64,000 nucleotides of DNA, taken from Anadara kagoshimensis (taxonomy: Eukaryota > Mollusca > Bivalvia > Arcoida > Arcidae). Position numbers and translations under genes: made by a program. This document shows, in pieces, positions 24,400-37,400 of this stretch (its first letter is position 1; each line of letters starts with the position of its first letter). Location: positions 9,986,728-10,050,727 of the forward strand of contig CM037867.1 in assembly GCA_021292105.1 (NCBI GenBank), read 5' to 3'. Below the pieces are notes generated by a model, which did not search any database, was not told the DNA's origin, and saw only the letters and a program-made list of their open reading frames with translations.

Positions 24400-24560
24400 A
24401 AATATCCTGCACTGGTCTCACTTTCCTGGTGGAAGTTCACGTGTTTAACTTAATTTGTCAGTCTTCAAAGTTTTACATATTGTGTTATTATTAACTTCAT
24501 TAAAGGAATTGTGATTTGGATATGTATTGGTATATTTGTTTTTGTTATGACATGTGCTTA
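24400..24560 (+). repeat. LINE-like 3'-end copy
   Basis: It contains CTGGTGGAAGTTCACGTGTT, TTGTCAGTCTTCAAAGTTTT and GGAATTGTGATTTGGA, the shared tail of the family described at 39925-40510. Confidence 0.65.
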
Positions 24561-24614
24561 CCTAGTTAAATGTTTTTTTAGCTTATGTTCTGATGGTAAG
24601 CATACTTTGTCTAT

Positions 24615-24880
24615 AGACAGTACATGTATAGGCAAACAACATTGACCTGTCCGCTTGGCATTTGATTTAAATATTCATTTTGGACGAGTTGATTTAAGAA
24701 TAGGGATTATGCGTGTAAACTTCGTCTATATGATGTGAACACTCATCATAGGCAATGTTTATATGTATTAACTGCGAACCTCAACACTACCCATGTATTG
24801 GGTGGACCCTCCTATATGAATATTCCTAATTAAAAGTCAAACAGACAGGTCAATGTTGTTTACTTATACAGTGTATTACA
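24615..24880. mobile_element. Palindromic element, copy 1
   Basis: The left arm holds AACAACATTGACCTGTCCGC and the right arm its complement GACAGGTCAATGTTGTTTAC. The arms continue inward through ATTTAAATATTCAT/ATGAATATTCCTAATT. Related palindromes are at 24985-25235 and 37623-38502. Confidence 0.7.
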
Positions 24881-24984
24881 AAATGACACTTTGATAATAT
24901 GGTGACAGTGAAAACTTTACTTTGTTCGAACCCTTGACTTTCCCTCTACATAAAATATAATGTTGTTTTATGTTTTAACACTTT

Positions 24985-25235
24985 GAGGGTATAGGCAAAC
25001 AACTGACGTGTCCCCCTGACCTTTAATTTCAATATTTCATCATGAATGAGTGCATTTATGTATATATCACACAGGTTAATTTTGTCTACATAGCGTATAG
25101 ATAATAATACATTGTGTACACATTGAGTGCGAATCTGACTACAACCAATTTATTGGGTGGATACTTCTATATAAATATCCCTAACGAAAGGTCAAGCGGA
25201 CAGGTCAATGCTGTAAGCCTATAAGCATTTGTCTA
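24985..25235. mobile_element. Palindromic element, copy 2
   Basis: The left arm is GTATAGGCAAACAACTGACG and the right arm GCGGACAGGTCAATGCTG...TATAAGC. It is the same family as 24615-24880, with shorter arms and more substitutions. Confidence 0.65.
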
Positions 25236-25534
25236 TAGATGGTATCACAAAATGATGCTACGATAATTTGGGCATCATTGAAGCTCCACTATGCTCAAAC
25301 CCTTTACTTCACGATTTTAATACATGTGTATTTGTAATATGTATATTTCCTTTGATTGGACGTTTCATACAACTAAGTTACGACATCTGTTAAAATAATC
25401 ATATGTGATTTCCATTGAACATATTCCTCGAGCCTCGAATACGTTTTGTTAGATCAGTGTTAAAAACTTTCGACAGGTCTTTACTGTTGTAAAACAAATC
25501 AAAGAAAATCGAACGTTGAATAACGCAACAAACA

Positions 25535-25715
25535 TACAGGTCAATGTCCAAATCACACTCCCAAAACACAAAGTAAAATTTTTGAAACCAGCAAATTAAA
25601 CGCGTAAGTTTACACCAGAGAAATCGGTGAGGTCGGGTGTTTCGGAAGTGTAAGCACCTCCTGTTTAGCTGGCTACATCCGTCATGCGTAGAATCAAAAT
25701 TGGGAGTGAAAGAAA
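25535..25715 (-). repeat. LINE-like 3'-end copy, minus strand
   Basis: It carries the complement of the family tail: GGTCAATGTCCAAATCACA, CGGTGAGGTCGGGTG and GCACCTCCTGTTTAGCTGGC. Confidence 0.65.
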
Positions 25716-26340
25716 CAAAGAACTATACGGGATGTCAAATATATCTAAAAAAATTAGATACAAATCCATGTACATACTTAACAACAATATTGTGATATAA
25801 TGATTATAAAACTTTTTGAGGGCATTGATAAGTAAAAACAGTTATTTATTAAATGTTAAACTCTGGAATGGAATAAGTAACGTACTTCAGGTTTGTGGTA
25901 TTTATAAGCCACATGTTTTAACGAAACTGAATTATATTAGTCATAAACGTGTAAGACAGACCAGGAAAACAAAAGGATTAGCACACTAGATTATTTGATG
26001 AATAACAACATAGTATCGTACCATTATTACGTGTACAGCTTTAAGATATTGATACGACGTGAAAAAAACCACTTCAGTCCCTAGCTCTTAAAATTCCCGA
26101 TAGTTTGACATTCTTTTTTCACCAAGTATACCTTTATCTCTAGATAATAGTTAACTCTGTCACATTGCATATCCAATTAATCAGAAACGTTTAAATCGCA
26201 TTGATTTGAACGTTTTATTTATGTGGTTACTAGTATACTAGTATGGGTTTATCTCTAAAATAACAGTACAGACCTGTCGAAAGTATAACACCAAGCTAGT
26301 AAATAATCACCGAATTGGCAGCGCATCTTGGTCCCCTTGT
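25716..26340. other. Upstream flank of the lectin/WSC receptor gene
   Basis: A+T-rich DNA with nothing recognisable as coding or repetitive. It would contain distal promoter sequence for the receptor gene. Confidence 0.35.
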
Positions 26341-26344
26341 TACT

Positions 26345-26351
26345 TATATAA
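26345..26351 (+). promoter_or_regulatory. Possible TATA box of the receptor gene
   Basis: TATATAA lies about 220 bp upstream of the receptor ATG, at the start of a locally less A+T-rich stretch (26351-26450) that would form the 5' UTR. This is positional inference only. Confidence 0.35.
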
Positions 26352-26569
26352 CCACAGCTACGCGCTATCTATCTCTCGGTAGCTTTTTGACCACGAGCTA
26401 TCCGTATCTCAGCCACTCGACAGTCGAGCTTTGACTCCCTTTCGTCAGCTCAGTATTAAACTTTTTGACAGGTGTGTATTGTACCTGTTTGGTAAAACCC
26501 CACCGAGTAGAGATAACTAAAATCACTTCCTTCTTCTAGATTATAGAATACAAAATTTTAAAACGAGCC

Positions 26570-26621
26570 ATGTGTGATTTTATGAAACGTACCCTGGGTT
26601 TAACATTGCTGTTCTCATTTG
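26570..26621 (+). CDS. Receptor exon 1: signal peptide
   Basis: MCDFMKRTLGLTLLFSF: a short basic start and a hydrophobic core, ending phase 1 at donor G|GTAAAT. This ATG is chosen because it opens directly onto the secretory core. No upstream in-frame exon was found. Confidence 0.75.
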
Positions 26622-28365
26622 GTAAATATATATATATATTATATTACTTAATTTTTCTTGCTGTTTTTTCTGTTATACAGGTTTCTTATTTGCTATATTT
26701 ATATTGTAAACAATCAATGAAATATATTACAAAGCAAGGTCAGCGGTTGTCAGTGATCTTGCATGCACGCAAACGGACAGTAGAGCCTCATACCGCCTAT
26801 GTAGGTTAAAATCCCACTACATTTTAGTCAGTTGGTTTGCCGACGGTTGTCCGTTTTCTCCGAACACCCCTGTTTCTACTGCCATTGTCATAAACAGTGT
26901 ATTTATTTTATCAAATTGAATGTATTTAATAATTTAAAACAAATGTAGATAACACCGCCATTGAACTTGCTGCCTCGATATTAGTGAAAGGATCTTGACA
27001 GGGACGTAAAACTCCTCAGAATAAATTCACTGTTCAACCACATGCACGCCATCTATGGTTGTTCCCGGTAGCTGAGACAAAAAAATTTCCCTGAAATAGA
27101 TTTTTCTGAAACTTGCACATGTATTCCTAGGCTAGCACGTTGTTCTCTTGTTATCTGGTAGATTTACTGAACTAATGCGACCTATACTTTTACACAATGT
27201 ACTATTAAACGCGAGTATGAGCCTTTGTTTGAAGTTTATAGGTAGAAATTAACATGGATTAAGGACATTAACTAGACTCTAGTTTTGAAATCATTCATTA
27301 GCTTTAATTAAGCGAATTTTGGCAATCTATTTTGAAACACGAATATACATTTTTAACAGAACTGAACGCAGTTTTTATAAGCTTTAAGTGATCTTCAAAC
27401 TGACACATTGGATTCCGTAAAAATGAACAAAAATATTACTGGTATCAAATTTGCTAGATATAAGTTATGAAAACACTTTATTAAGGATTGGTTTAAAAAG
27501 GGAATTATTTCTGAAACACTGATTTAAAAGGGTCTACTGTTACTGAATTTTCAAAGATGTGGGACCGTTTCCTTAGGAAGTTCTTTAAGGAACTTTTGTG
27601 AAATTTCGAAGATATTTAAGTACCTAAGGACTTACTTAGCTCTACTACTAACGATAATTGTTTTACGTGTACTTCATGGTTCTCTTTAAGTCTTTTCGGA
27701 ATTTCCATTAATGTTCAATATAGCTGTTTATTTGCATAGCATACAAAAGTGTATAAAATGTATATATTTTTTTTTGCAAGTAATGATTTTAATTCCTGGA
27801 ATATGTATGTATCGTAGCAGCATAAATCTAAGCTGAAACAGTCGATATCATAGTACCTCTCAAAGTTGTACATTGTTTGATTTAAGGTTATTCACATTAC
27901 CTTTGCAACCAGACGGGTGAAACTTGGAAGAATGCTACGGAACACTGTAATAGTGTTTCTGGCACAATTTTGACAGCAGACAAATTAAAAGAAATAGACC
28001 CGTTGCTGTTAATTCAAACAAATGTAACAGAATTCTGGACATCTAACGTAATTGAAGTGGCTTATGCTGTTGAATATAAAGGTTTGTCATATTCATATAA
28101 TCTTCCAAATCATTAGGCCTATATGATGTCTCTGTATTCAAAATTGCCCTGGATATATTTTTCGTCCCATATTTTCGATGTTCCTTTCAATCTTAATTTT
28201 TATTACACACGTTGCGGATTTAGCTGGTTAATCTGGAGATGCTTACTCTTCCGAAGCAATTGTCCTAATGATCACTTTTCCTGGTGGATGTGCAAGTGTT
28301 TATGTTAATTGCCAGTGCTCAAAGTCTTTACTTTGGGGTTTTTATTTGGTATGTTTGTTTTTATT

Positions 28366-28406
<41 letters not shown>

Positions 28407-31400
28407 TATATATATATCTGAAAAAATGGAAGAATTTAACATATTTTCGTAATGTAAATATTGAAATATTGTTAAACTGTTGCCATTTTGACTCCCTGGA
28501 ATGAGAATCAATTACTCTAGTTGTCTTACATTGAAGTCGACATTGACCGGTGGTGTTTGCCATATTTGTCAAAACATCCTCATTACATTTTTCTGTTTTG
28601 GTTTTCATATCCAACTCATTTGAACATGCACTTTCCTGACACAGTTCCAAGTAGTTCCAAGTTCATCAGCGTGTCACGTAATAATGTTAATGCTGAGTGT
28701 TATGTAAAAGTATACGTAGCAAATACTGGAAATAACGTTGCTCATCGTATCAAAAACAAGCATACCAATTATTGAAATAACTTGCTCTGCACAAATCTTA
28801 TTTGGTATCACACAGTACGCTGGCGAAGCTCCATATACATAATTTACATTGTTTTACATTTTTTCGTTTTAACAACCGAAGTTTACCGGCTAATGTGTGA
28901 TTGCTGAAAACAATTACCTAAGTTCTGTTGACAATAGTTCTAAAGGAAAATGTGATTGCCTTCACTTACAGTTTTATAATTAAAGTAATAAATCTATTTC
29001 TTTCTCATTTATGGTGTAAATCTGTTAACACAGTCATATAATTTCGTTTGTAGGATGTTATGTGTATTCACTAGCAGCACCTCAAAACAACCCAGAACCA
29101 CCAGAAGGGAAAGGAATAAATTTGAACGATTGTCAAAGAGCATGTAACGACGGAAATTACGATATTTTCCCATTCTATGGTCTGCATGTAAGTTCTTTAT
29201 AATACTGGATTCCACAATCATGTGACGTATGTCTACTAAACAGTGTTCAGTGGAAAAACTTTACTTTTTACGGAATGTGTGATATTTTCATTTCAAGATG
29301 ATTTATAATTGTTTTTTTCCTGAAAATTATTTAGAGAAACAATATAGGCAACAAATAGAAAGTAGATCTAATGCAGATTGTCATTTTTTAATTTTAAATA
29401 CCTCGTTTCATGTAGAAATTAAAAACTAGTACATGAACTAGAAATATGTATATTAAATGGATTATATGCCGAAATTATGAATTCAAGTGAAGTCACTAAT
29501 GTACTTAATTCGAATTTAAATTGTGTCTTGATATATCATCTCTGGACTGACAAAATATATTTACAGGATGATAAATGTATTTGTATTAATGGAGACATGA
29601 ATTTTAATCCTTCGAACCAGAGTTGTTTTCAAAACTGCAGCGTTAATTCTTTAGAGTCCTGTAAAGATTCTAAACTCATGGCACTCTATAAAGGGATAAG
29701 TAAGATTATTTATTCATATGACCGTGGTATAGAGTTATCCTATATTCCTTTGTACCTGTGAAACAAATATCTTTCCCCAGTGCGCAGTATAAATAATTGT
29801 TTTATACCAGGAATGGAATTATAAATCACTTTAATTTTGGCGACAATTTTTTCTGTAAATATGAACCAATACTTATTCGAGGCATATTATATTGCAAAAA
29901 CTTATCACATACAGCTACAAACAAAGCTTATTAATTAAAAGCGTCATTCAATACCGGTTGTTCATTTGATTTGGCTTACAGCTAATGTTTGCGTGGTACG
30001 TCTTCCTTAGGCGTCTCTCGCTTTTCTGGCACAGAATGTTTACAAAATAACACAAATTTATAATTCAGTCACCTCGTTAAATTTTGCATTTCATGTAGGC
30101 CTATACAACCAATGTTAAATTAAGGGCACTACTTCTACTGATCATGCATAGTTCGTGTCAACTTTACAATGCTAACATGTGTTACATACTGCGAAACATC
30201 TTCTTAAGAAATTAATTACAGTGACTGACTCGATAGAAGATGTGCACATAATAAATAACTTATTTTTAATTTTATTTAACGCAATATAATAATATACATT
30301 ATATTATTACACAGAATACAACAGTACAACACTTCAGTTACCCAACTGTTCAGCTAACAAGTGTGTGGCACGAGTTAATTCGACGGCGTACTCAACAGAA
30401 AACTGTCAGAAGAATTTGCCGTATCAATGTAGTAAGCTAACATCTACTACTATTGTTTGTCTTTAATGTTTAATGACAACAATTTTCTTTAATATCTTAT
30501 TTACCTTTTAAATTTTTTGAAACCTAACACTCATTTTTGGTTTTGAAAAAAGGCATAAAAGAATATTTTTAGTTTTGTTTTTACCTTTTTCGTTATTCTC
30601 CTACGTAGAGAAAACTTTTTGATAAAAATCAGCTATAGTATATTCACTTGGTGGCCCCATCTGCATACATTAAAGGTTCAACTAATATCAACAATTAAAA
30701 TTCAAATCACTTTTATCACACTTGTTATTGACATTAGTTTTGACAAAATCATGGAAAAGACATATTTATTCCAGATGACATGAAGTGTATAGTTTTGACA
30801 ATTTTGAAGTATTTCAATTAGGAAAAAGGAAAAGGGCTATCTTATTTGAACATGGACAAACAGATTAAGTCTATGATACAGGCGTGCAAAAAACATAACT
30901 TAATTATATGTTTCAGCTTCAAACTATTTAACTCATTAATTTAAGAAAACGTTCGTGTACATATTGTCCAATTAAAATCTTAAATCTCTAATTTTTATTA
31001 ATACATACACCTCATACATGTACTCTTTTTAAATTATATTTATGGATAGACGGAATAAAAAACGGCACATTCCTGAATGCTCTAAAGCAATGCGGGAAGG
31101 AATTGGGTCGTGCAAATAATTTGAGCAATTCCTGGAAACCAGTTTTCTTTCCGATGCTAGACAGGATCAAAAGTGGGTAAATTTTATATACACATGTATA
31201 TTCAAGAATAATTGCATATTTTGACTATAGTCATTGTTTTAAACTGACCTATAAATTTAATGTCAATATTGTGATATATGCATATTATTGTATAAACAAC
31301 TCAACTGGTATTAAAAAAACTTAATGTTTTATCCATTCCTGAATCCATCTCAACCGTTAATAGTACAAATGAAATCAAAATCGTTCAGAATTTTTTCGAA

Positions 31401-34400
31401 AACTTTGTTCTTAACAGTGTTTGCATGATAATGTTTTGTAATTAAAAGTTTTTTTTAACACAACTAGATCATTTTTATATTTGAATGTTCAGGGCAATCT
31501 GTAGTTTCTTATGGTAACTATAAGATTTTCATAAAAGTTATTTTGAAATTGAAAACAAGGTTTAAAATCTCCACCTTTTACTTTCCCATAGTAAAGTAAT
31601 GTACAGGTGTGACCGCAGGTATAGCTGTCTTAAGATTATTTCACGCATGCGCAGCTACGGGTAGATTTGGATTTCTGCCTATGCTTTCAAATATTTTACG
31701 TATTTTTTCTTTACATGTTACATTCAATTGTTTAGAGAAACAGAAAAATAAACGATTAAGAGCATGTATGCACCAGTAGTTCTTAAATAGTCTACTATCA
31801 TTTAAAACTATATTTGTAGATCACAAAATATAACAAATAAATATTGCTTAAATGGCAGTATTAATTTCTTCTGTATTTGTTTCCTGTAGATCAGTGGAGT
31901 GGCGATACAAACCAATTACAGATGATGATATGCAAGTCTTTGAAAGTAGATGGGAATCAAATTTACATAAAAGAACGTAAATGTACAGATTTACTACCGT
32001 ATATATGTAAAACAGGTAACGCAAAAAATGTACTTTTCTACAATTCTGATTTTTCAAGATGTGCCTCGTTTTAGACCCAGTTATGACATCCACAAAAGGC
32101 CACATTTGACGCCCTATGACAAACGTGATGACTTTTATTTCCTGTTGTCAACTTTCCTTTTATGCAGCAATATACTAGTACTTGATCCCCCTGCTGAACT
32201 TATTTGTTTCACTATACGGTATGTGGTATAGCTTGTTTTCACTATGAGAACTTTATACAACGAAGCAAACTACTTACAAATAATTTCTTGATCCAGTGAT
32301 ATGTCAAGCCAAGGCTTATCAAGGATCTCAAAAAGTATGACCGTAATAATATTGTTGATATGTTTGATGTCCCTGTGTCCAGGATTTTAGTGGATATATT
32401 TGATGCCCAATAGTTCCATGTTCCTCCCATTCTCAATTTTGACTACGAGTCGGAGGTGCTTCCCTGGCGGGAGTTCATGTGTTTTACTTAATTTGTCAGT
32501 TTTCAACGTGTTTTCTTTGTTTTGGAATTGTGAATTTGACATGGGTTGGTTTGGTTTTATTCTGAATAGCTACGGTAATTATTCGTCCATCAATGACCTA
32601 TTTAACAATATTTACAGTATTTATATGATCCTGAAAAAGATTATTACTTATCTTTTAAATTCCTGGTTTTATACAACACGTCACAACATGTACACCACTG
32701 AATGTAACTAATTACATATCATACCACTGTTAATTTAACAGCACTAGAAGGTCGTTTCGATATACAATTCCTCATCAGTAGTGCTAGGGCCAAAATTGTG
32801 AAACTGAATTTTCTTAAAGGCGTTTAAAACGTAACCAAATTTAGCTAAGGAAATACTTTGCATGGGGGAATATATCTTAGCTTTTAAGGATTTTAAACAA
32901 ACGCAATTTAATATTGCAATGCTGAAGTATACGAGGTTTTTTTTGTTATTTGTCACTGCCTTATCATATAAGGATTGATGGTATGCCCCACATTTTTATA
33001 TTCCAGACAACGTCAGTGCACCATCAACACACTTAAAGACATGTTCATTCCAAAATAGGCATACTACCTCAGCTACGATGGAGACAACTGTATTTTCAAC
33101 CAAACACGGTATCCATACATCAGAAGTGTCAAATACAGTTGTCGGCACTTCATCCACCATAAAAACAATTGCATTTACAACCAAAAACGGTATCCGTATG
33201 CCAAACGTGCCAAATAGAGGGGTCAACACTCACACAGCAAGAAATCACATCCACCATGGGCCAACGACGTCAAACCAATTTAGTACTAGTAGCACCACGG
33301 AACCTGTATCCGATGTGCCAAATAAATGTTAGTATATCTTTTTCAGACGTTTCTGTCTTATCATGGCGCTTTCTTTAGACACATGCTCATAAACGCTTAT
33401 AGTGTGTAATTGTTTTCATATTCTGTATAAATCTGAATGACGTGTATACTATATATCTGCCATTAGATAGAACAAAGAAGGCAGGCACGAGTTGATAAAT
33501 ATATATAGACTGACAACAGGACAATCATACATACATGTTAATGTACAAATAACAATCACGAAATTAAAATAAAAAGTATGCATGTCAGCAAATTAAGTTA
33601 TTTTATTAAAATCTTGAATTTTCACAAGAAAAGTGAGCCCGGGTGCTCTGGAAGAGGAAGCACCTCCTGGTTAGTTAACTACACCTGCCTCCTGTGTAAA
33701 TCTAAGTTGGCTCTATGTACTTTTAACAATTTATGCTTAATAATCATTATAAGATAAATTGCCCTCCATAAATTATCATACATGTTAAAATCTAGTCCCA
33801 TCATAACGGACTCAAGGCCTTCACAAAACTAAATTGTTGAAAACATCATTATGTCCAAGCTGAGAGTTTTTCAGCTTAAATAGTGTTGTAATTTTTTTAA
33901 ATATCATTTTCCCAATTTTTTTTCAAAATTTCAGATAATTGCAAGAAAATTTATTTATGCATACATTTAGATCATAAAGTTAAAATATAACTTTCAAATA
34001 CAGGAAAAACTTCAATATTTCAATTGTAGGAACAAAATATGATATGATGATTATAATGTAAATCAAAAACAAACATACTAATCCATGTCCGAAATACAAT
34101 CTAGAAGCAACGTAAAAATTTTGGAACTGACAAGTTAGGTTAGACACGTGAACTTCCACCAGGGAAGCGAGGTCGGGTGCCCCGAAAGGGCAAGCACCCC
34201 CGTACAGCCAGCCACTCTAGCCACGTGAACATGGAACCATGGGGCGTGAAATATATCTAGGACAACTTATGGCAAATATAAATTTGTAAAGTTATTTATG
34301 GATGGCAGTTTATAAATTCGGAACACAATTCATAATAGAAATAGATATTAAGAATGGATAACTATATTTTTCAGTTTTGCAATTTAAAGCACGGATTTTT

Positions 34401-37400
34401 TTCAATGAAGTGGCTTCAGAAAATTTACGATTCATTTGTTCATTCATAAATCGGTGTTATAATTGCGATTTGTGATAAATCAGGGAGGCTTATAAAGAAT
34501 AACATATATAAGAGAAAGGATTTTGGACTTGTGGGAAAGTTCGGTGGTGGCGTTATGTATTTAAAGACGCAATAACTAAGTTAAGTACTGCATATGCATT
34601 AATACAAAATGTAATTACTTTGTTTCAGGGTTAATTGTAGGAATATCATGCGGAGTTGCTGTCATAGTTTTAACAGTTACTATAATATTCATTGTCAGGA
34701 AAAGGTAAAGTTATATTTAAGAAAAGCTTCACAATGTCACTATTTGTTCTTTTGTCAAATTACTTAATTAACCAGGAAAATATGTATGATTTGATTACAC
34801 TTCAGTGTACAGGTCAACGCCAAATAAATTGGAGAGTCCTTAAAAGCATAGCTTATAACAAAGTATTAGTTTGTTAATGGATGACTTCAATTTTGATATT
34901 GTCAACTTTCCTTTTCAATGCAACAATGAACCTGCCTCTCCTGCTTATGGTATACTTGTTTCACAAGAAATACGCCATGGTAAAGCATGTTCTCACTACG
35001 GAAACTTTATACAATGAAACAAGCTGCTTATGAATAAAAAGTTGACCAAAATTTATTGCAAAGCCTAGGCTTATCAGTATCTTGAAACATCTTATGGCCA
35101 TCATCACAGTATTGCTGATAAGTATGATGTCTCCGGATTATACTTGATATAGTTCACGTCCCATAGTTTCGTGTTCCTTTCACTCTCAATTTTGATTAGA
35201 CATATGGTGGGTGAAGCTAGCGGAACAGGATGTCTTTCTGGAGCACCCGACCTAACTTCCATGTTTATGTTTTAACCTACTTTGTCAGATTCAAAGTTTT
35301 TTCTTTCTTCTCCTTAGGATTGTGATTCGGACATTGAGTAGTACTATAAAATGTTTGAGGCGTTTTGTAAATGATTTTTTAATATTTAATTCTAGGTAAT
35401 AATCTAATAGATTTAACACACACCATTTTTACGCATAATCGTTGATAATGACACAAACACCTCCTTTAGCAATTCAAACACAAAATACCTTTGTGTAAAA
35501 AGTGAAAATAATGAACCAAAAAAAATAAACTGAACATACTAATCAACAATACTGAAATGACGCCCCTGATAAGCCTAGATTTACAATATCCTTGGGTCAA
35601 CAATTTATTTGTAAGCAGCTTGCTTCGTTGTACAAAGTTTTTATAGTGGGGACACACTCTACCATAGCGTATTAATTGGAAAACAAATACACGCTAAGCA
35701 GCAGAAGTAGAATAGGAAAGTTGAAAAATTCAATTGATAACGTTTGTCGTACAGTTTCAAATGTAGCCTTTGAGGTATACGTTTAAATATTAAGCAGATG
35801 GTGGGGGAATCAGTCGTATCTTTTATTTCAAGCTCGCTGGGATAGATGACATTCACATAGTCTCCAAATTTAGGATTGTTAAAAGACAGAACGTCGTATA
35901 TACATCTATGTGGAGATAAACAAAAGTCTTAACAAGGTTCTGCATAAATTCTTCTTGTAAAATGTAAAATATTACTATATCAGGGGCTGTTTGTCAGAAC
36001 AATACATATTCTTACCAAAGATAGGTTTTTGAGCCATTTCTGATTATCGAAGTATTTTTTCAAGAATCCATTTTACCAAATAATATTACATTATATTCTT
36101 GAAAAGCGTTTGTATGACAATTATATACCCCAGTATTATATGAAAGGAATTCTAACATACAGGACAATCAATATATCAAAGTAAAAAAGTGAAAACTAGC
36201 AAAAATCTAGTTAAACACGTAATCTTCTACTGGAGAAGTGAGTCGAATGGTTAGCAACCTTCTGTTTACGTAGCTACACCAGAAAGTGAGGCCGGGTGCT
36301 TTGGAAGGGTAACAAATCGTGTTTATGTAGCATAACCCTCTATGTGAGGAATAAAACTTGGAATGAAAGGAATATTGAACAATATAAAAGTTTTTGTAAG
36401 ACAAAAGAAATATTTAGATCAATCAAAATTGAATATTATAAAAAATTATAGCTAAGTAACACATGTTTCGTCTTAGAGTATCTAATTATAACACTTCCTA
36501 ACCTATGTTGATTCAATTTATAACCAGTTGCAATCACAACACATTTAAATTAGGCATACAGTAAACAAACAACCCCTCATAGTAAATTATGTATATTAAA
36601 TACTATACCAGTTTTAATTTTACTTTGCTTGACGGAGTATACCTTAGTTTTTTAGGAATATCATATTTTAATTAGCAGCAGATATTCCTATTGCCTACTG
36701 AGTATGTGATATTCTCAGGGAAACATTTACCAGCAGACATATATATATCAAAGATCAACTATGTGAATATTATTCTTGAAAGCAAAATGCACCTGAGTCA
36801 GATTTTAGATATATTTACAATTAATTCACTCTAATTCAAATATTTAATTTATTTATGCTGCAGGTGTACAGGTATGAAGAAGAATGAAAAAGGTTTAGAT
36901 GCAGTTAATTTACAACCAGTCTCTGATAATAATGAGGAACAAGATGTTGTGTACGACCAAAATATATCGCCATATTCAGTTTCAATTTCTGCCAACCCGA
37001 CGCTTGTGGCAAATCAAGGAAATGTTGTCTATGCAGTAGTAAACAAACCCAAGCAAACAGATAATCGAAATGGCGACTGTTACTCTCTTGCTACGCCTAT
37101 ATCTAGCACACCTGTCGAAAGGGAAAATAATGGGGGTACAGCCGCTTTGTATGCAGAGGTGAATAAAGTTAAAAAGAAAACTACAAAAGGAGCACCAGAA
37201 AATAATACCGGAAATGACATCAATATTACTGAATCTGAAACTGCTTCCGGATATGATGACAATAAACTGATGCATACCGGATGTAACAATAATAAAAATG
37301 TATCTGCTGAATCGGAATTGCAACCAGGAAATGACGTCACTTATGTGTCAACTGGGACTGACTACGACCATATTAACTTTAGAGGATCTAAACATACAGA

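Larger units (their letters stand above)
24010..25315 (+). repeat. Diverged ~220-bp repeat, four copies, broken by palindromic elements
   Basis: The series ACACTTTGAT(A/T)AT, GTGAAAGCTT, ACTATGTCCAAACC and TTACTTTC(T/C)G recurs at about 24095-24180, 24335-24400, 24880-24960 and 25240-25310. The last two copies are separated from their upstream parts by palindromes at 24615-24880 and 24985-25235. Confidence 0.65.
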
